Shown in pieces: positions 6,658 to 14,271 of a stretch of DNA of 16,451 bases. A program made the translations under genes and the position numbers. Within the stretch, counting starts at the first letter, position 1. Every line of letters starts with the position of its first letter. Source of the stretch: an uncultured Veillonella sp. (lineage in GTDB: Bacteria > Bacillota > Negativicutes > Veillonellales > Veillonellaceae); contig NZ_CAJZFD010000025.1 of NCBI RefSeq assembly GCF_915069625.1, positions 1 to 16,451 on the forward strand, written 5' to 3'. Under the pieces are notes generated by a model. The model saw nothing but the letters and a program-made list of their open reading frames with translations. It was not told where the DNA came from and made no database searches.

Positions 6658-7375
6658 TCAAGAACGACTTGATGATTTAATTATAGATGGCTTACAGCTT
6701 TATCAGCGTACTGATATGTTTCGCTTTTCCTTTGACGCTATTGCGCTCATTCACTTTTGCCATTTTAACGGTCGTCATACCTATGTTGATCTAGGCACGG
6801 GAACGGGTGTTATGCCACTCATTGGTACGTCATTAGGAGCGGGCCATATAACGGGCATTGATATAAATAAGACTATCATTGAGTTGGCTCAACGTAGTGT
6901 GGAATACAATCATAAACAAGATAAGGTAACGATATTATGTGGCGATTATCGTCATATGTCGTATCGAGATATCCAAGATAAGCCCTTTGACGGCGTTATT
7001 GTAAATCCCCCTTTTTATGACTGTGAAAGCGGTGCAAAGCCTACATCTGAAGAACGGGCCTTGGCACTTTATGATGAACATACCTCATTAGAAGATGTTT
7101 TGAAGGCTGTACAATCTTTTATTAAGTACAAAGGGCGCTTGTGGATGATTTATAGTGCTAGTCGCTTACAATATGTGCTACATGAACTGGAAGCAGCCAA
7201 CTTTCAAGCTAAGCGCATTCGGTTTATCCACGGTATGGTAGATAAGCCGGCAAAACTTGTGCTAATAGAGGCTCTCTATCAAGGACAGACTGGCCTTGTA
7301 TTAGAACCACCACTCATCGTTTATGAGAAACCAAATGTGTACACAAAGGAGGTGGCCTCTTGGTATGAACGATAA
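6650..7375 (+). CDS. TrmN6/YfiC-like SAM-dependent methyltransferase (YabB-like)
   Basis: Rossmann-fold N6-adenine methyltransferase, 241 residues. The closest described relatives are E. coli YfiC/TrmN6, which modifies A37 of tRNA-Val, and B. subtilis YabB. The SAM-binding motif VDLGTGTGVMPL is at 46-57, an acidic DIN at 71-73 and the catalytic NPPFY at 119-123, typical of amino-group methylation of adenine. The N-terminus ERLDDLIIDGLQLYQ is the family opening. The start overlaps the end of ricT by 8 nt; the upstream GAGGTGG is 9-12 nt away. The position between ricT and rsmI equals that of yabB in Bacillus. The family is clear, but the exact substrate is inferred from homology. Confidence 0.88.
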   Translation: MNDQERLDDLIIDGLQLYQRTDMFRFSFDAIALIHFCHFNGRHTYVDLGTGTGVMPLIGTSLGAGHITGIDINKTIIELAQRSVEYNHKQDKVTILCGDYRHMSYRDIQDKPFDGVIVNPPFYDCESGAKPTSEERALALYDEHTSLEDVLKAVQSFIKYKGRLWMIYSASRLQYVLHELEAANFQAKRIRFIHGMVDKPAKLVLIEALYQGQTGLVLEPPLIVYEKPNVYTKEVASWYER

Positions 7376-8213
7376 CGAATGGGGCACCTTATACTTAGTG
7401 CCTACACCGATTGGTAATTTAGAAGATATGACGTATCGCGCAGTTCGTATCTTAGGCGAAGTAGATGCTATCGCTGCTGAAGATACGCGTCATACGGGTA
7501 TATTATTAAAACATTTTGATATTAAGAAGCCTTTGATTTCGTATCATGAACATAATAAGGAAGAAAAGGGTACTTATATTATGGAGCTTTTATTAGAAGG
7601 CCAGTCCATTGCTTGCGTTAGTGATGCGGGTATGCCTGCTATATCTGATCCAGGGGCTGACCTAGTAACGAAGGTTATTGAAAAAGACATAACGGTAGTA
7701 CCATTGCCTGGTGCTAATGCGGCACTGACCGCACTCATTGCATCTGGCTTAGATACTAAATCCTTTACTTTTGCAGGTTTCTTACCGAAGCGGGGTAAAC
7801 ATCGAGTTGAAGAATTACAACGACTTTCACAAGTAACGGGGACCTTGATGTTTTATGAAGCACCCCACCGATTGCAAGAGGTCTTACAAGATATGTATGA
7901 AGCCTTTGGGAATCGATCCATAACGGTGGCAAGGGAATTGACGAAGAAGTTTGAAACCTTTGTGCGCACCGATTTGGAAAACCTTGTAAATGATTTGGAT
8001 CAGCTCACCTATAAAGGGGAATTTGTTCTCATCGTAGGTGGCGCTGATACGATTGAGTCCGATACTAGTGAAGTTTCGGGTGAACCAGTATCGTATGTAG
8101 ATGCTGTACAAGCCCTTGTAGATACAGGGATACCTAAGAAAGAAGCAATTCGCCAGGTGGCAAAACGTTTTAACGTTTCCCGCCGGGATGTATATAATAT
8201 TGTAGAACGTTAA
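7365..8213 (+). CDS. rsmI: 16S rRNA (cytidine(1402)-2'-O)-methyltransferase RsmI
   Basis: Methylates the 2'-OH of C1402 in the decoding centre of 16S rRNA with SAM. From ATG 7365 the protein has 282 residues and begins MNDNEWGTLYLVPTPIGNLEDMT, the expected start. An earlier in-frame ATG at 7323 adds 14 residues unlike the family, and a near-perfect ribosome site AAAGGAGGTG (7345-7354) lies between the two, so 7365 is preferred. Tetrapyrrole-methylase-type motifs are visible: LVPTPIGNLED, AAEDTRHTG (37-45), CVSDAGMPAISDPG (84-97), PLPGANA and FAGFLPKRG. The last 28 residues form a helix-turn-helix-like segment (GIPKKEAIRQVAKRFNVSRR) seen in the family's C-terminus. It overlaps the previous gene by 11 nt; the usual yazA between them is absent. 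Confidence 0.95.
   Translation: MNDNEWGTLYLVPTPIGNLEDMTYRAVRILGEVDAIAAEDTRHTGILLKHFDIKKPLISYHEHNKEEKGTYIMELLLEGQSIACVSDAGMPAISDPGADLVTKVIEKDITVVPLPGANAALTALIASGLDTKSFTFAGFLPKRGKHRVEELQRLSQVTGTLMFYEAPHRLQEVLQDMYEAFGNRSITVARELTKKFETFVRTDLENLVNDLDQLTYKGEFVLIVGGADTIESDTSEVSGEPVSYVDAVQALVDTGIPKKEAIRQVAKRFNVSRRDVYNIVER
8170..8198 (+). promoter_or_regulatory. Candidate internal promoter for metG-tatD
   Basis: TTAACG (8170-8175) and a perfect TATAAT (8193-8198) are 17 nt apart, inside the last codons of rsmI. Transcription would start near 8205, just before the hairpin at 8213-8232. Both boxes are also coding sequence, so chance is possible. Confidence 0.4.
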
Positions 8214-8232
8214 ACCTTCCCATTCGAAGGTT
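8213..8232 (+). promoter_or_regulatory. Small stem-loop just upstream of the metG ribosome binding site
   Basis: AACCTTC (8213-8219) pairs perfectly with GAAGGTT (8226-8232) around a 6-nt loop. It starts on the last base of the rsmI stop codon and ends 3 nt before GAAGGAG, the metG ribosome site. There is no T-tract, so it is not a terminator. It could protect the mRNA 5' end or separate rsmI from metG translation; the role is inferred. Confidence 0.35.
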
Positions 8233-8247
8233 AGAAGGAGACTCATC

Positions 8248-10194
8248 ATGGGAGACACAAAAAAAACGTATTATATTACGACACCAATTTATTATCCAAG
8301 TGCTAAGTTGCACATTGGTCATACCTATTGTACATCTGTAGCCGATACAATTGCGCGCTTTAAACGCTTAGCTGGCTATGATGTGCGTTTCTTAACTGGT
8401 TCTGATGAACACGGTCAAAAAATTCAACGCGCTGCAGAAGCACAAGGTATTACACCTCTTGAATATACTACAAATATCGTAAACGGCTTTAAAGCATTGT
8501 GGGAAAAAATGCATATTTCCAACGATGACTTCATTCGTACTACTGATGAACGCCATGAGAAGGTAGTACAAGAGCTTTTCACTAAAGCGTATGAAAAAGG
8601 CGATATTTACAAGGCTGAGTATGAAGGTTGGTATTGTACACCTTGTGAAACATTCTGGACTGAGCAAAAGCTAGGTGAAAATCATACATGTCCAGATTGT
8701 GGTCGCCCCGTAGAGCGCGTTAAAGAGGAAAGTTATTTCTTCAAACTCGGTAAATATACAGATCAATGGTTGAAATTTATCGAAGAAAACCCTGATTTTA
8801 TTCAACCTGAATCTCGTCGTAACGAAATGATCCAATTCGTAAAACAAGGCCTTGAAGATTTAGCTGTATCTCGTACATCCTTTGACTGGGGTATCAAGGT
8901 ACCATTTGATCCTAAACATGTCGTATATGTTTGGTTCGATGCATTAGTAAACTATATTAGTGCGCTCTCTCCATTTGATGGTGATGGTGAATTATATAAA
9001 AAATACTGGCCAGCAGATCTTCACTTAGTAGGTAAGGAGATTGTACGTTTCCATACAATTATTTGGCCTATGATGCTCATGAGTCTTGAGTTGCCATTAC
9101 CTAAAAAGGTATTTGGCCACGGCTGGATGATCGTTGACGGCACTAAAATGAGTAAATCCTTAGGTAATGTTATCGATCCTATTCCATTAATCGATACATA
9201 TGGGGCAGATTCCTTACGTTACTATTTATTAAGTGAAATTACGCTCGGTAATGATGGTAACTTTACATTGCCTAACTTTGTGACAAAAATTAATGCCGAT
9301 TTATCCAATGATTTGGGTAACTTGTTGAACCGTACCATTGCTATGATTGAAAAATACCATGGTGGTGTGATTACAAAATGCAATGATATGGATGATTTGG
9401 ACCGTGATGTATCTACATTAGCTGTTCAAACTGCAAAAGAGTTTGAAGCAGCCATGGAAAATATGGAACTTAATAAAGCAATCAAAACTGTATGGTCCTT
9501 TATTGGTCGCATGAATAAATATATTGATGAAACAATGCCTTGGGTATTGGCTAAATCTGAAGATGCTCATGACAAAGCACGCTTGCAATCTGCTATGTAT
9601 CACTTGGCAGAAGCATTGCGTATCATTGCAATCTTAGTAAGTCCTGTTATCCCTGTAGGTGCTCCAAAAATCTGGGACCAATTAGGACTTGCAGGATTTA
9701 CAGATGCTACTCTTGAGGATGCAAAAGTTTGGGGCTTAATTCCAACAGGTACAAAGGTTGTAAAAGGTGATCCTATTTATCCACGTTTTGAAATTCCTGA
9801 AATGGTAGAAGTTGTTGTGGAAGAGAAGATTGAAGAAGCTGTAGACACATCTAATATTCCACCATTAAAAGAAAATATTACGTACGATGATTTTGAAAAA
9901 TTAGATCTTCGTGTAGCAAAAGTTGTAAGCTGTGAAAAGGTTCCTAAGTCCAAGAAATTATTGAAATTCGTATTGGATATCGGTATTGAAGAACGCACAG
10001 TATTAAGCGGTATCTCTCAATATTATGAACCAGAAGCTATGGTTGGTAAAAAGGTAATTTACTTGGCTAACTTGGCTCCTAAGAAGATGATGGGCATTGA
10101 GTCTTATGGCATGATTCTATCTGCATCTGATTGGGAAGAACATTTAGAAGTAACCAATATCGAATCTTTACCAGCAGGAAGTGTGGTTAAATAA
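8248..10194 (+). CDS. metG: Methionyl-tRNA synthetase
   Basis: Class I synthetase that charges tRNA-Met. It has 648 residues, as usual for the long form with a C-terminal tRNA-binding domain. TTPIYYPSAKLHIGH holds the HIGH motif at 22-25. One zinc knuckle is formed by C130/C133 and C148/C151. KMSKS is at 300-304, in GTKMSKSLGN. From about residue 546 (YDDFEKLDLRVAKV) to the end is an EMAP/Trbp111-like OB fold that binds tRNA and promotes dimers. GAAGGAG lies 7 nt before ATG. The gap to rsmI is only 34 nt, far too short for a T-box riboswitch. tatD overlaps by 1 nt. Identification is certain. Confidence 0.98.
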   Translation: MGDTKKTYYITTPIYYPSAKLHIGHTYCTSVADTIARFKRLAGYDVRFLTGSDEHGQKIQRAAEAQGITPLEYTTNIVNGFKALWEKMHISNDDFIRTTDERHEKVVQELFTKAYEKGDIYKAEYEGWYCTPCETFWTEQKLGENHTCPDCGRPVERVKEESYFFKLGKYTDQWLKFIEENPDFIQPESRRNEMIQFVKQGLEDLAVSRTSFDWGIKVPFDPKHVVYVWFDALVNYISALSPFDGDGELYKKYWPADLHLVGKEIVRFHTIIWPMMLMSLELPLPKKVFGHGWMIVDGTKMSKSLGNVIDPIPLIDTYGADSLRYYLLSEITLGNDGNFTLPNFVTKINADLSNDLGNLLNRTIAMIEKYHGGVITKCNDMDDLDRDVSTLAVQTAKEFEAAMENMELNKAIKTVWSFIGRMNKYIDETMPWVLAKSEDAHDKARLQSAMYHLAEALRIIAILVSPVIPVGAPKIWDQLGLAGFTDATLEDAKVWGLIPTGTKVVKGDPIYPRFEIPEMVEVVVEEKIEEAVDTSNIPPLKENITYDDFEKLDLRVAKVVSCEKVPKSKKLLKFVLDIGIEERTVLSGISQYYEPEAMVGKKVIYLANLAPKKMMGIESYGMILSASDWEEHLEVTNIESLPAGSVVK

Positions 10195-10964
10195 TGAAAC
10201 TCTTTGATTCGCATGCTCATGTAAATGACGGTCGTTTTGACAACGACCGTAATGAGATGTTACAAGCTTGCTTTGATGCAGGCGTAGAATATATTATGAT
10301 TCCAGGGGTCGACCGAGGTACTGTTGAATCAGGACTAGCTTTGGCGGAACAGTATGATTGTTTATATGCCGCTGTAGGTACACATCCTCATGAGTCTAAA
10401 GATTTTACAGAAGAAGACTATGAGTTCTATAAAGATCAAGCCCTTAATAATGATAAAGTACGTGCAATCGGTGAAATTGGCTTAGATTATTACTACGATT
10501 TTTCTGACCGTGAAACACAAAAACGCGTATTCATTCGTCAATTAGAGCTTGCTCGTGAAGTAGATTTACCAATTATCATTCATGACCGCGATGCACATGG
10601 GGATATTATGAATATCTTGCGCAATGAAGGTAAGGATAATTGGGGCATTTTCCACTGCTACTCTGGTAGCTGGGAAATGGCAAAAGAAGCTATTAAATTA
10701 GGTTTCTACATATCCTTTGCGGGCCCTGTAGTATTCCCTAAGTCTACAAACCTTAAAGAAGTAGCTAAACAAGTACCGTTAGATCGAATTCTTATTGAAA
10801 CAGATTCCCCATATTTGACACCACCACCATTTAGAGGCCGTCGCAATGACCCAAGCAAGACTCAGTTTGTAGCAGAGGAAATTGCTGGCCTTAAAGGTAT
10901 GAATGTAGATGAGTTTTGTGAGATTACCTATAATAATGGTAAACGTGTATTTGGTATTGAATAA
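10194..10964 (+). CDS. tatD: TatD-family metal-dependent deoxyribonuclease (YabD-like)
   Basis: TIM-barrel amidohydrolase-fold nuclease, 256 residues, the usual length. E. coli TatD has DNase/exonuclease activity linked to repair. Expected metal ligands are all visible: H7 and H9 in DSHAHV, E94 in IGEIGLDYY, H130 in IIIHDRDA, H154 in FHCYSG and D204 in ETDSPYLTPPPFRG. The start shares one base with the metG stop (TAATG), so it is probably translated by coupling; the nearest AGGAAG is 13 nt upstream. The metG-tatD pair is widespread in Firmicutes. In Bacillus yabE-rnmV-ksgA follow; here 194 nt without a gene and then the polyphosphate operon follow. Confidence 0.95.
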   Translation: MKLFDSHAHVNDGRFDNDRNEMLQACFDAGVEYIMIPGVDRGTVESGLALAEQYDCLYAAVGTHPHESKDFTEEDYEFYKDQALNNDKVRAIGEIGLDYYYDFSDRETQKRVFIRQLELAREVDLPIIIHDRDAHGDIMNILRNEGKDNWGIFHCYSGSWEMAKEAIKLGFYISFAGPVVFPKSTNLKEVAKQVPLDRILIETDSPYLTPPPFRGRRNDPSKTQFVAEEIAGLKGMNVDEFCEITYNNGKRVFGIE

Positions 10965-11064
10965 TTTTGATGTTAGTCAACATAAATGCTGGTAAATAAA
11001 ATATTGTAAACGTCTAATGACATTGTTCTAATTCTTAGGATATCTATTCAGAATCATCAATTAT

Positions 11065-11103
11065 AAAACGCGATTCTCCCTTAGCGGTGAGAATCGCGTT
11101 TTT
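11065..11103 (+). terminator. Rho-independent terminator closing the holB-tatD block
   Basis: ACGCGATTCTC (11068-11078) pairs perfectly with GAGAATCGCGT (11089-11099) around a 10-nt loop. It is extended by AAA/TTT and followed by TTTT. It lies 101 nt after the tatD stop. The stretch between (10965-11064) holds no gene; only a 5-bp inverted repeat ATGTT-AGTC-AACAT at 10970-10983 is visible. Confidence 0.92.
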
Positions 11104-11123
11104 CTATGGTATACTAAAGTATA
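11087..11123 (+). promoter_or_regulatory. Candidate promoter and overlapping palindrome upstream of the ppx-ppk operon
   Basis: An extended -10, TGG-TATACT (11107-11115), with GTGAGA (11087-11092, 4/6 to consensus) 17 nt upstream makes a plausible vegetative promoter. The -35 lies in the right arm of the preceding terminator. The -10 is the left arm of an inverted repeat, TATACT-AA-AGTATA (11110-11123), with a further ATACT at 11127-11131. A repressor or activator site is possible, but the repeat is AT-rich and short. Confidence 0.45.
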
Positions 11124-11158
11124 TTCATACTGAACTATAGTAAGTCGAGGTTAGTAGC

Positions 11159-12706
11159 ATGAAACGTATTGCATTTATAGATTTAGGATCCAACTCCGTT
11201 CGTTTTGTTATCTATGAGATTTCTAAGACCGGTAGTTATCGTCTCATATATCAAGAAAAAGAGAGTGTCCGCTTAAGTGAAAATATGTGGGGCACTCATG
11301 AGTTAACAAAAGAGGCAATGGAGCGCTCTCTGCGTGCTCTAAAAGGCTTTGTTCATATGGCTGACGCTATGGAGGTAGATACCATAAAAGCTGTTGCTAC
11401 GGCTGCAGTACGTCTAGCTAAAAATGGGGATACTTTTATTAAAGCCGTAAAAGAACGAACAGGTCTAGATTTAGAATGTATTGCTGGAGAAGAAGAGGCT
11501 CGCCTTGGATTCCTTGGGGTTATCAATACGATTGGTCTTAAAGATTTTATTATCTTTGACCTCGGCGGTGCTAGTACGGAGGTAACGCTAGTAAAAAATA
11601 GACATATTGTGAAAGCTGTCAGTCTACCTATAGGGGCACTTACCTTAACTGGAACCTATCAAAAGGGAGATGAGTATACCCCTAAAGAACTAGAAAAAAT
11701 GACGAAGGCCGTAAAGAAAACCATTAAGGAACATTCATGGCTTCATAATGTGAAACTTCCTCTATTAGGTATTGGCGGTACAGCTCGTAATATCGCGAAA
11801 ATAGATCAACGTAAGCTATCATATCCAATTACAAAACTACATAACTATGAGTTACCATATCATAGATTTCATGAAATCTTAGAAGATGTAAAAGGTAAAT
11901 CCTTAGAGGCCCGTAAAAAAATTAGTGGCTTATCATCGGAACGTGCAGATATTATTATTGCAGGACTTACCATCGTGGATGAGCTATTTAACTATGTAAA
12001 TGCTAAAACCCTTGTTGTAGGTGGCTGTGGTTTGCGTGAAGGTTTATTCTACGATTATTACGGTGAGCACTATTTAGGCGGAAATTCTATTATCGATGAT
12101 ATTCTAGTTCATTCTGCAGAGAATGTACTATTAGGTATGACAAAGCATGAGCTCGTGCATGCCAAGTATATTACAAAATTAGCCACTACTTTATATGATG
12201 CATTAGAACCACTCCATAAGGCAGATAAGAATTTTAGACGATGTTTGATTGCAGCGGGGTTGTTGCATGATATAGGTAAACGAGTTAATTATTATAGTCA
12301 TGCTCGTCATGGCTGCTATATGCTCGTCAATAGTAATTTATATGGGATTTCTCATGTTGAACAGGCGTTTAGTGCATTCTTAGTCATGAATTCTCATGGG
12401 TTGACGCCAAAGGAATATAAGAATTTCTTATATGGTAAATTGTTAGATCAAGAACAACACGTATTGGGTCAAAAGCTTTCTATTATTTTAGCGATTGCAG
12501 AGGCTCTTGATGAAAGCCATGAACAATTTATCAAACAGTTAGAGGTAAATATTAAATACACTAGTGTAGTCATAAAAGTGTTCTATTTAGAAGGACGCGA
12601 TGTGAGTGTCACTAGAACGGCTGTAGAAAAACTTTCAAAATCATTCAAAAAAGAATTCAAGAAATCCTTAGAAATAGAATGGCATGAATCTCGTAAGGAG
12701 GCATAA
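11159..12706 (+). CDS. ppx: Ppx/GppA exopolyphosphatase-type phosphatase with C-terminal HD domain
   Basis: Actin-fold phosphatase that hydrolyses polyphosphate ends and/or pppGpp; the sequence cannot separate the two. It has 515 residues, matching the long E. coli Ppx/GppA form. N-terminal motifs are intact: FIDLGSNSVR (7-15 region, phosphate 1), the catalytic-Glu segment GEEEAR (110-115), DLGGASTE (134-141, E141), GIGGTARN (204-211) and GGCGLREGL (288-296). The C-terminal half is an HD-type helical domain with GLLHDIGK (H370, D371) and SHARHG following. GAGG lies 8 nt before ATG. The next gene starts on the last base of this stop, and ppk follows, so polyphosphate turnover is the likely role. 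The short stretch before the start carries a candidate promoter. Confidence 0.9.
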   Translation: MKRIAFIDLGSNSVRFVIYEISKTGSYRLIYQEKESVRLSENMWGTHELTKEAMERSLRALKGFVHMADAMEVDTIKAVATAAVRLAKNGDTFIKAVKERTGLDLECIAGEEEARLGFLGVINTIGLKDFIIFDLGGASTEVTLVKNRHIVKAVSLPIGALTLTGTYQKGDEYTPKELEKMTKAVKKTIKEHSWLHNVKLPLLGIGGTARNIAKIDQRKLSYPITKLHNYELPYHRFHEILEDVKGKSLEARKKISGLSSERADIIIAGLTIVDELFNYVNAKTLVVGGCGLREGLFYDYYGEHYLGGNSIIDDILVHSAENVLLGMTKHELVHAKYITKLATTLYDALEPLHKADKNFRRCLIAAGLLHDIGKRVNYYSHARHGCYMLVNSNLYGISHVEQAFSAFLVMNSHGLTPKEYKNFLYGKLLDQEQHVLGQKLSIILAIAEALDESHEQFIKQLEVNIKYTSVVIKVFYLEGRDVSVTRTAVEKLSKSFKKEFKKSLEIEWHESRKEA

Positions 12707-14271
12707 TGGCATTACCAAAAACATTACGATATGCAGTACTACATGTGGGATCTAGTAGCATGAGTATTACCATATTAGAATATAAAGGCATAGACGATGT
12801 ACGTGTTATCGATTATGCGGCGCGGGAGGTAACCTTTGGGGAAGAATTATTTCAAACATCTCGCTTGAGCTTTAAAACAATTGAAGAAATCTGTCATATT
12901 TTAAAAGGTTATAAGCAATTAATGGCAGATTATGGCGTGAGTCGTTCTAAACTATATGGTACGACCGTAATACGCGAAGCCGCTAATCGTCGTAGTATTC
13001 TAGATCAAATCTATATTCAAACGGGGATGCGCGTTGAGGTCATCGATATGCCGAAAGAGGTATATTACAAATATGCTTTGTTATATTACAAGATGACGCA
13101 TCAATATAAACTGACAGATCCTACTAAGGCAACATTATTCTTGGATATTACATCTGGTGGGGTAGGCTTAACGGTTTGGCGTGGTGAGAATTTATTGTTC
13201 CAACGCAATATGCATAGTGGGTCCTTACGGGTTATGGAGTCATTTAATCGAAATCAACGATCTTCCATATCATTCCCAAGGGCTATTACAGAATACTTAC
13301 ATCGTATGATTGGCCCCCTTCGTGAAGAATTACAAACTTTCAATATTAATAGTATCGTCTTATCTGGTGATGAGGCGCAATATATGACTCATTTAATGGG
13401 ACAAGAAAATAATAAAGAAGACATTATTACTATTGAGCCAGAACGATTTAAAGGGCTTATCAATTCTTTTGACGGTGTGACAGCTACCAAGTTGATGAAT
13501 CGTTATAAATTACCTGAATACAAGGCAAATATTTTAATGCCTACCATGATTTTATTTAATGAAATCATTACGGCCATAGAGCCTAAATCATTAATTTTCA
13601 GTAGCTTTTCATTCTCTCAAGGCATTAGTTGGTTCTACGGTGTGGAAACGGAGAATAATCCATTTATGTATCAATTGCGCGAACAGAATGCACAGTTAGC
13701 TCGTGCAGTTGCTGCAAGATATCATACAGACCGAATTCATGATGCCGAGGTAGAGCGATTTAGCTCCTTATTCTGTAAAGCATTACGACATAAAGGATTA
13801 CCAGAACGGTGGGGCTATCTATGTCGTATTGCAGCCATTCTTTGTTCTGTAGGCAAGTTCGTTAATTTACGAAATCATGGAGAGCATGCGTATCACATTG
13901 TAATGGGAACCGATATATTTGGACTTTCAGAAGAAGAAAAACAAGTAGTTGCTAATGTTGTATATTACCACTACAAGGGAACTCCCAATGATGATGATGC
14001 GTATTTTAATGCTTTAACAGAATTACAAAAAATTCAAGTTACTAAGCTGGTAGCCATCATTCGGGTTGCTTGTGCACTCGATGCAGGTAGTAACCAAAAA
14101 ATCTCTGAAGTAACATTAGAAGAACGAGATAATGTACTTTATGTATTCTGTCGTACTAATGAGGATATTTCATTAGAATGGTGGACCTTTGACCGTGATT
14201 CGGAATACTTTACAGAGGTATTTGGTATGGAAATCGTACTAGTAAGGGGAGGGGATCGTCATGTTCAGTAA
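12706..14271 (+). CDS. Degenerate Ppx/GppA-like protein with HD-like domain (probable pseudoenzyme)
   Basis: 521 residues with the same length and layout as the preceding Ppx. The opening YAVLHVGSSSMSITI lines up with Ppx IAFIDLGSNSVRFVI: the catalytic-site Asp is His13 and the Arg is gone. The EEEAR segment reads MPKEVY (115-120). DLGGASTE becomes DITSGGVG (147-154), losing the second catalytic Glu. GIGGTARN becomes LSGDEAQY (about 219-226). HDIGK becomes CSVGK (C380, S381), losing the HD metal pair. The frame is full-length, without stops, and has a strong AAGGAGG site 4 nt before ATG, so it looks expressed and kept rather than decaying. It overlaps ppx by 1 nt and ppk by 11 nt. A non-catalytic regulator or partner of Ppx/Ppk is the simplest inference; another activity is possible. 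Confidence 0.8.
   Translation: MALPKTLRYAVLHVGSSSMSITILEYKGIDDVRVIDYAAREVTFGEELFQTSRLSFKTIEEICHILKGYKQLMADYGVSRSKLYGTTVIREAANRRSILDQIYIQTGMRVEVIDMPKEVYYKYALLYYKMTHQYKLTDPTKATLFLDITSGGVGLTVWRGENLLFQRNMHSGSLRVMESFNRNQRSSISFPRAITEYLHRMIGPLREELQTFNINSIVLSGDEAQYMTHLMGQENNKEDIITIEPERFKGLINSFDGVTATKLMNRYKLPEYKANILMPTMILFNEIITAIEPKSLIFSSFSFSQGISWFYGVETENNPFMYQLREQNAQLARAVAARYHTDRIHDAEVERFSSLFCKALRHKGLPERWGYLCRIAAILCSVGKFVNLRNHGEHAYHIVMGTDIFGLSEEEKQVVANVVYYHYKGTPNDDDAYFNALTELQKIQVTKLVAIIRVACALDAGSNQKISEVTLEERDNVLYVFCRTNEDISLEWWTFDRDSEYFTEVFGMEIVLVRGGDRHVQ

Noticed and set aside
7323..7364. ATG 7323 as the rsmI start
   Set aside because: The extra 14 residues do not look like the family, and the near-perfect ribosome site at 7345-7354 lies downstream of it.
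8214..8247. T-box or SAM-type riboswitch before metG
   Set aside because: Only 34 nt separate rsmI and metG, too short for either; only a 7-bp hairpin is present.
10965..11064. Small gene or RNA between tatD and the terminator
   Set aside because: Only very short frames without ribosome sites and one 5-bp inverted repeat are visible.
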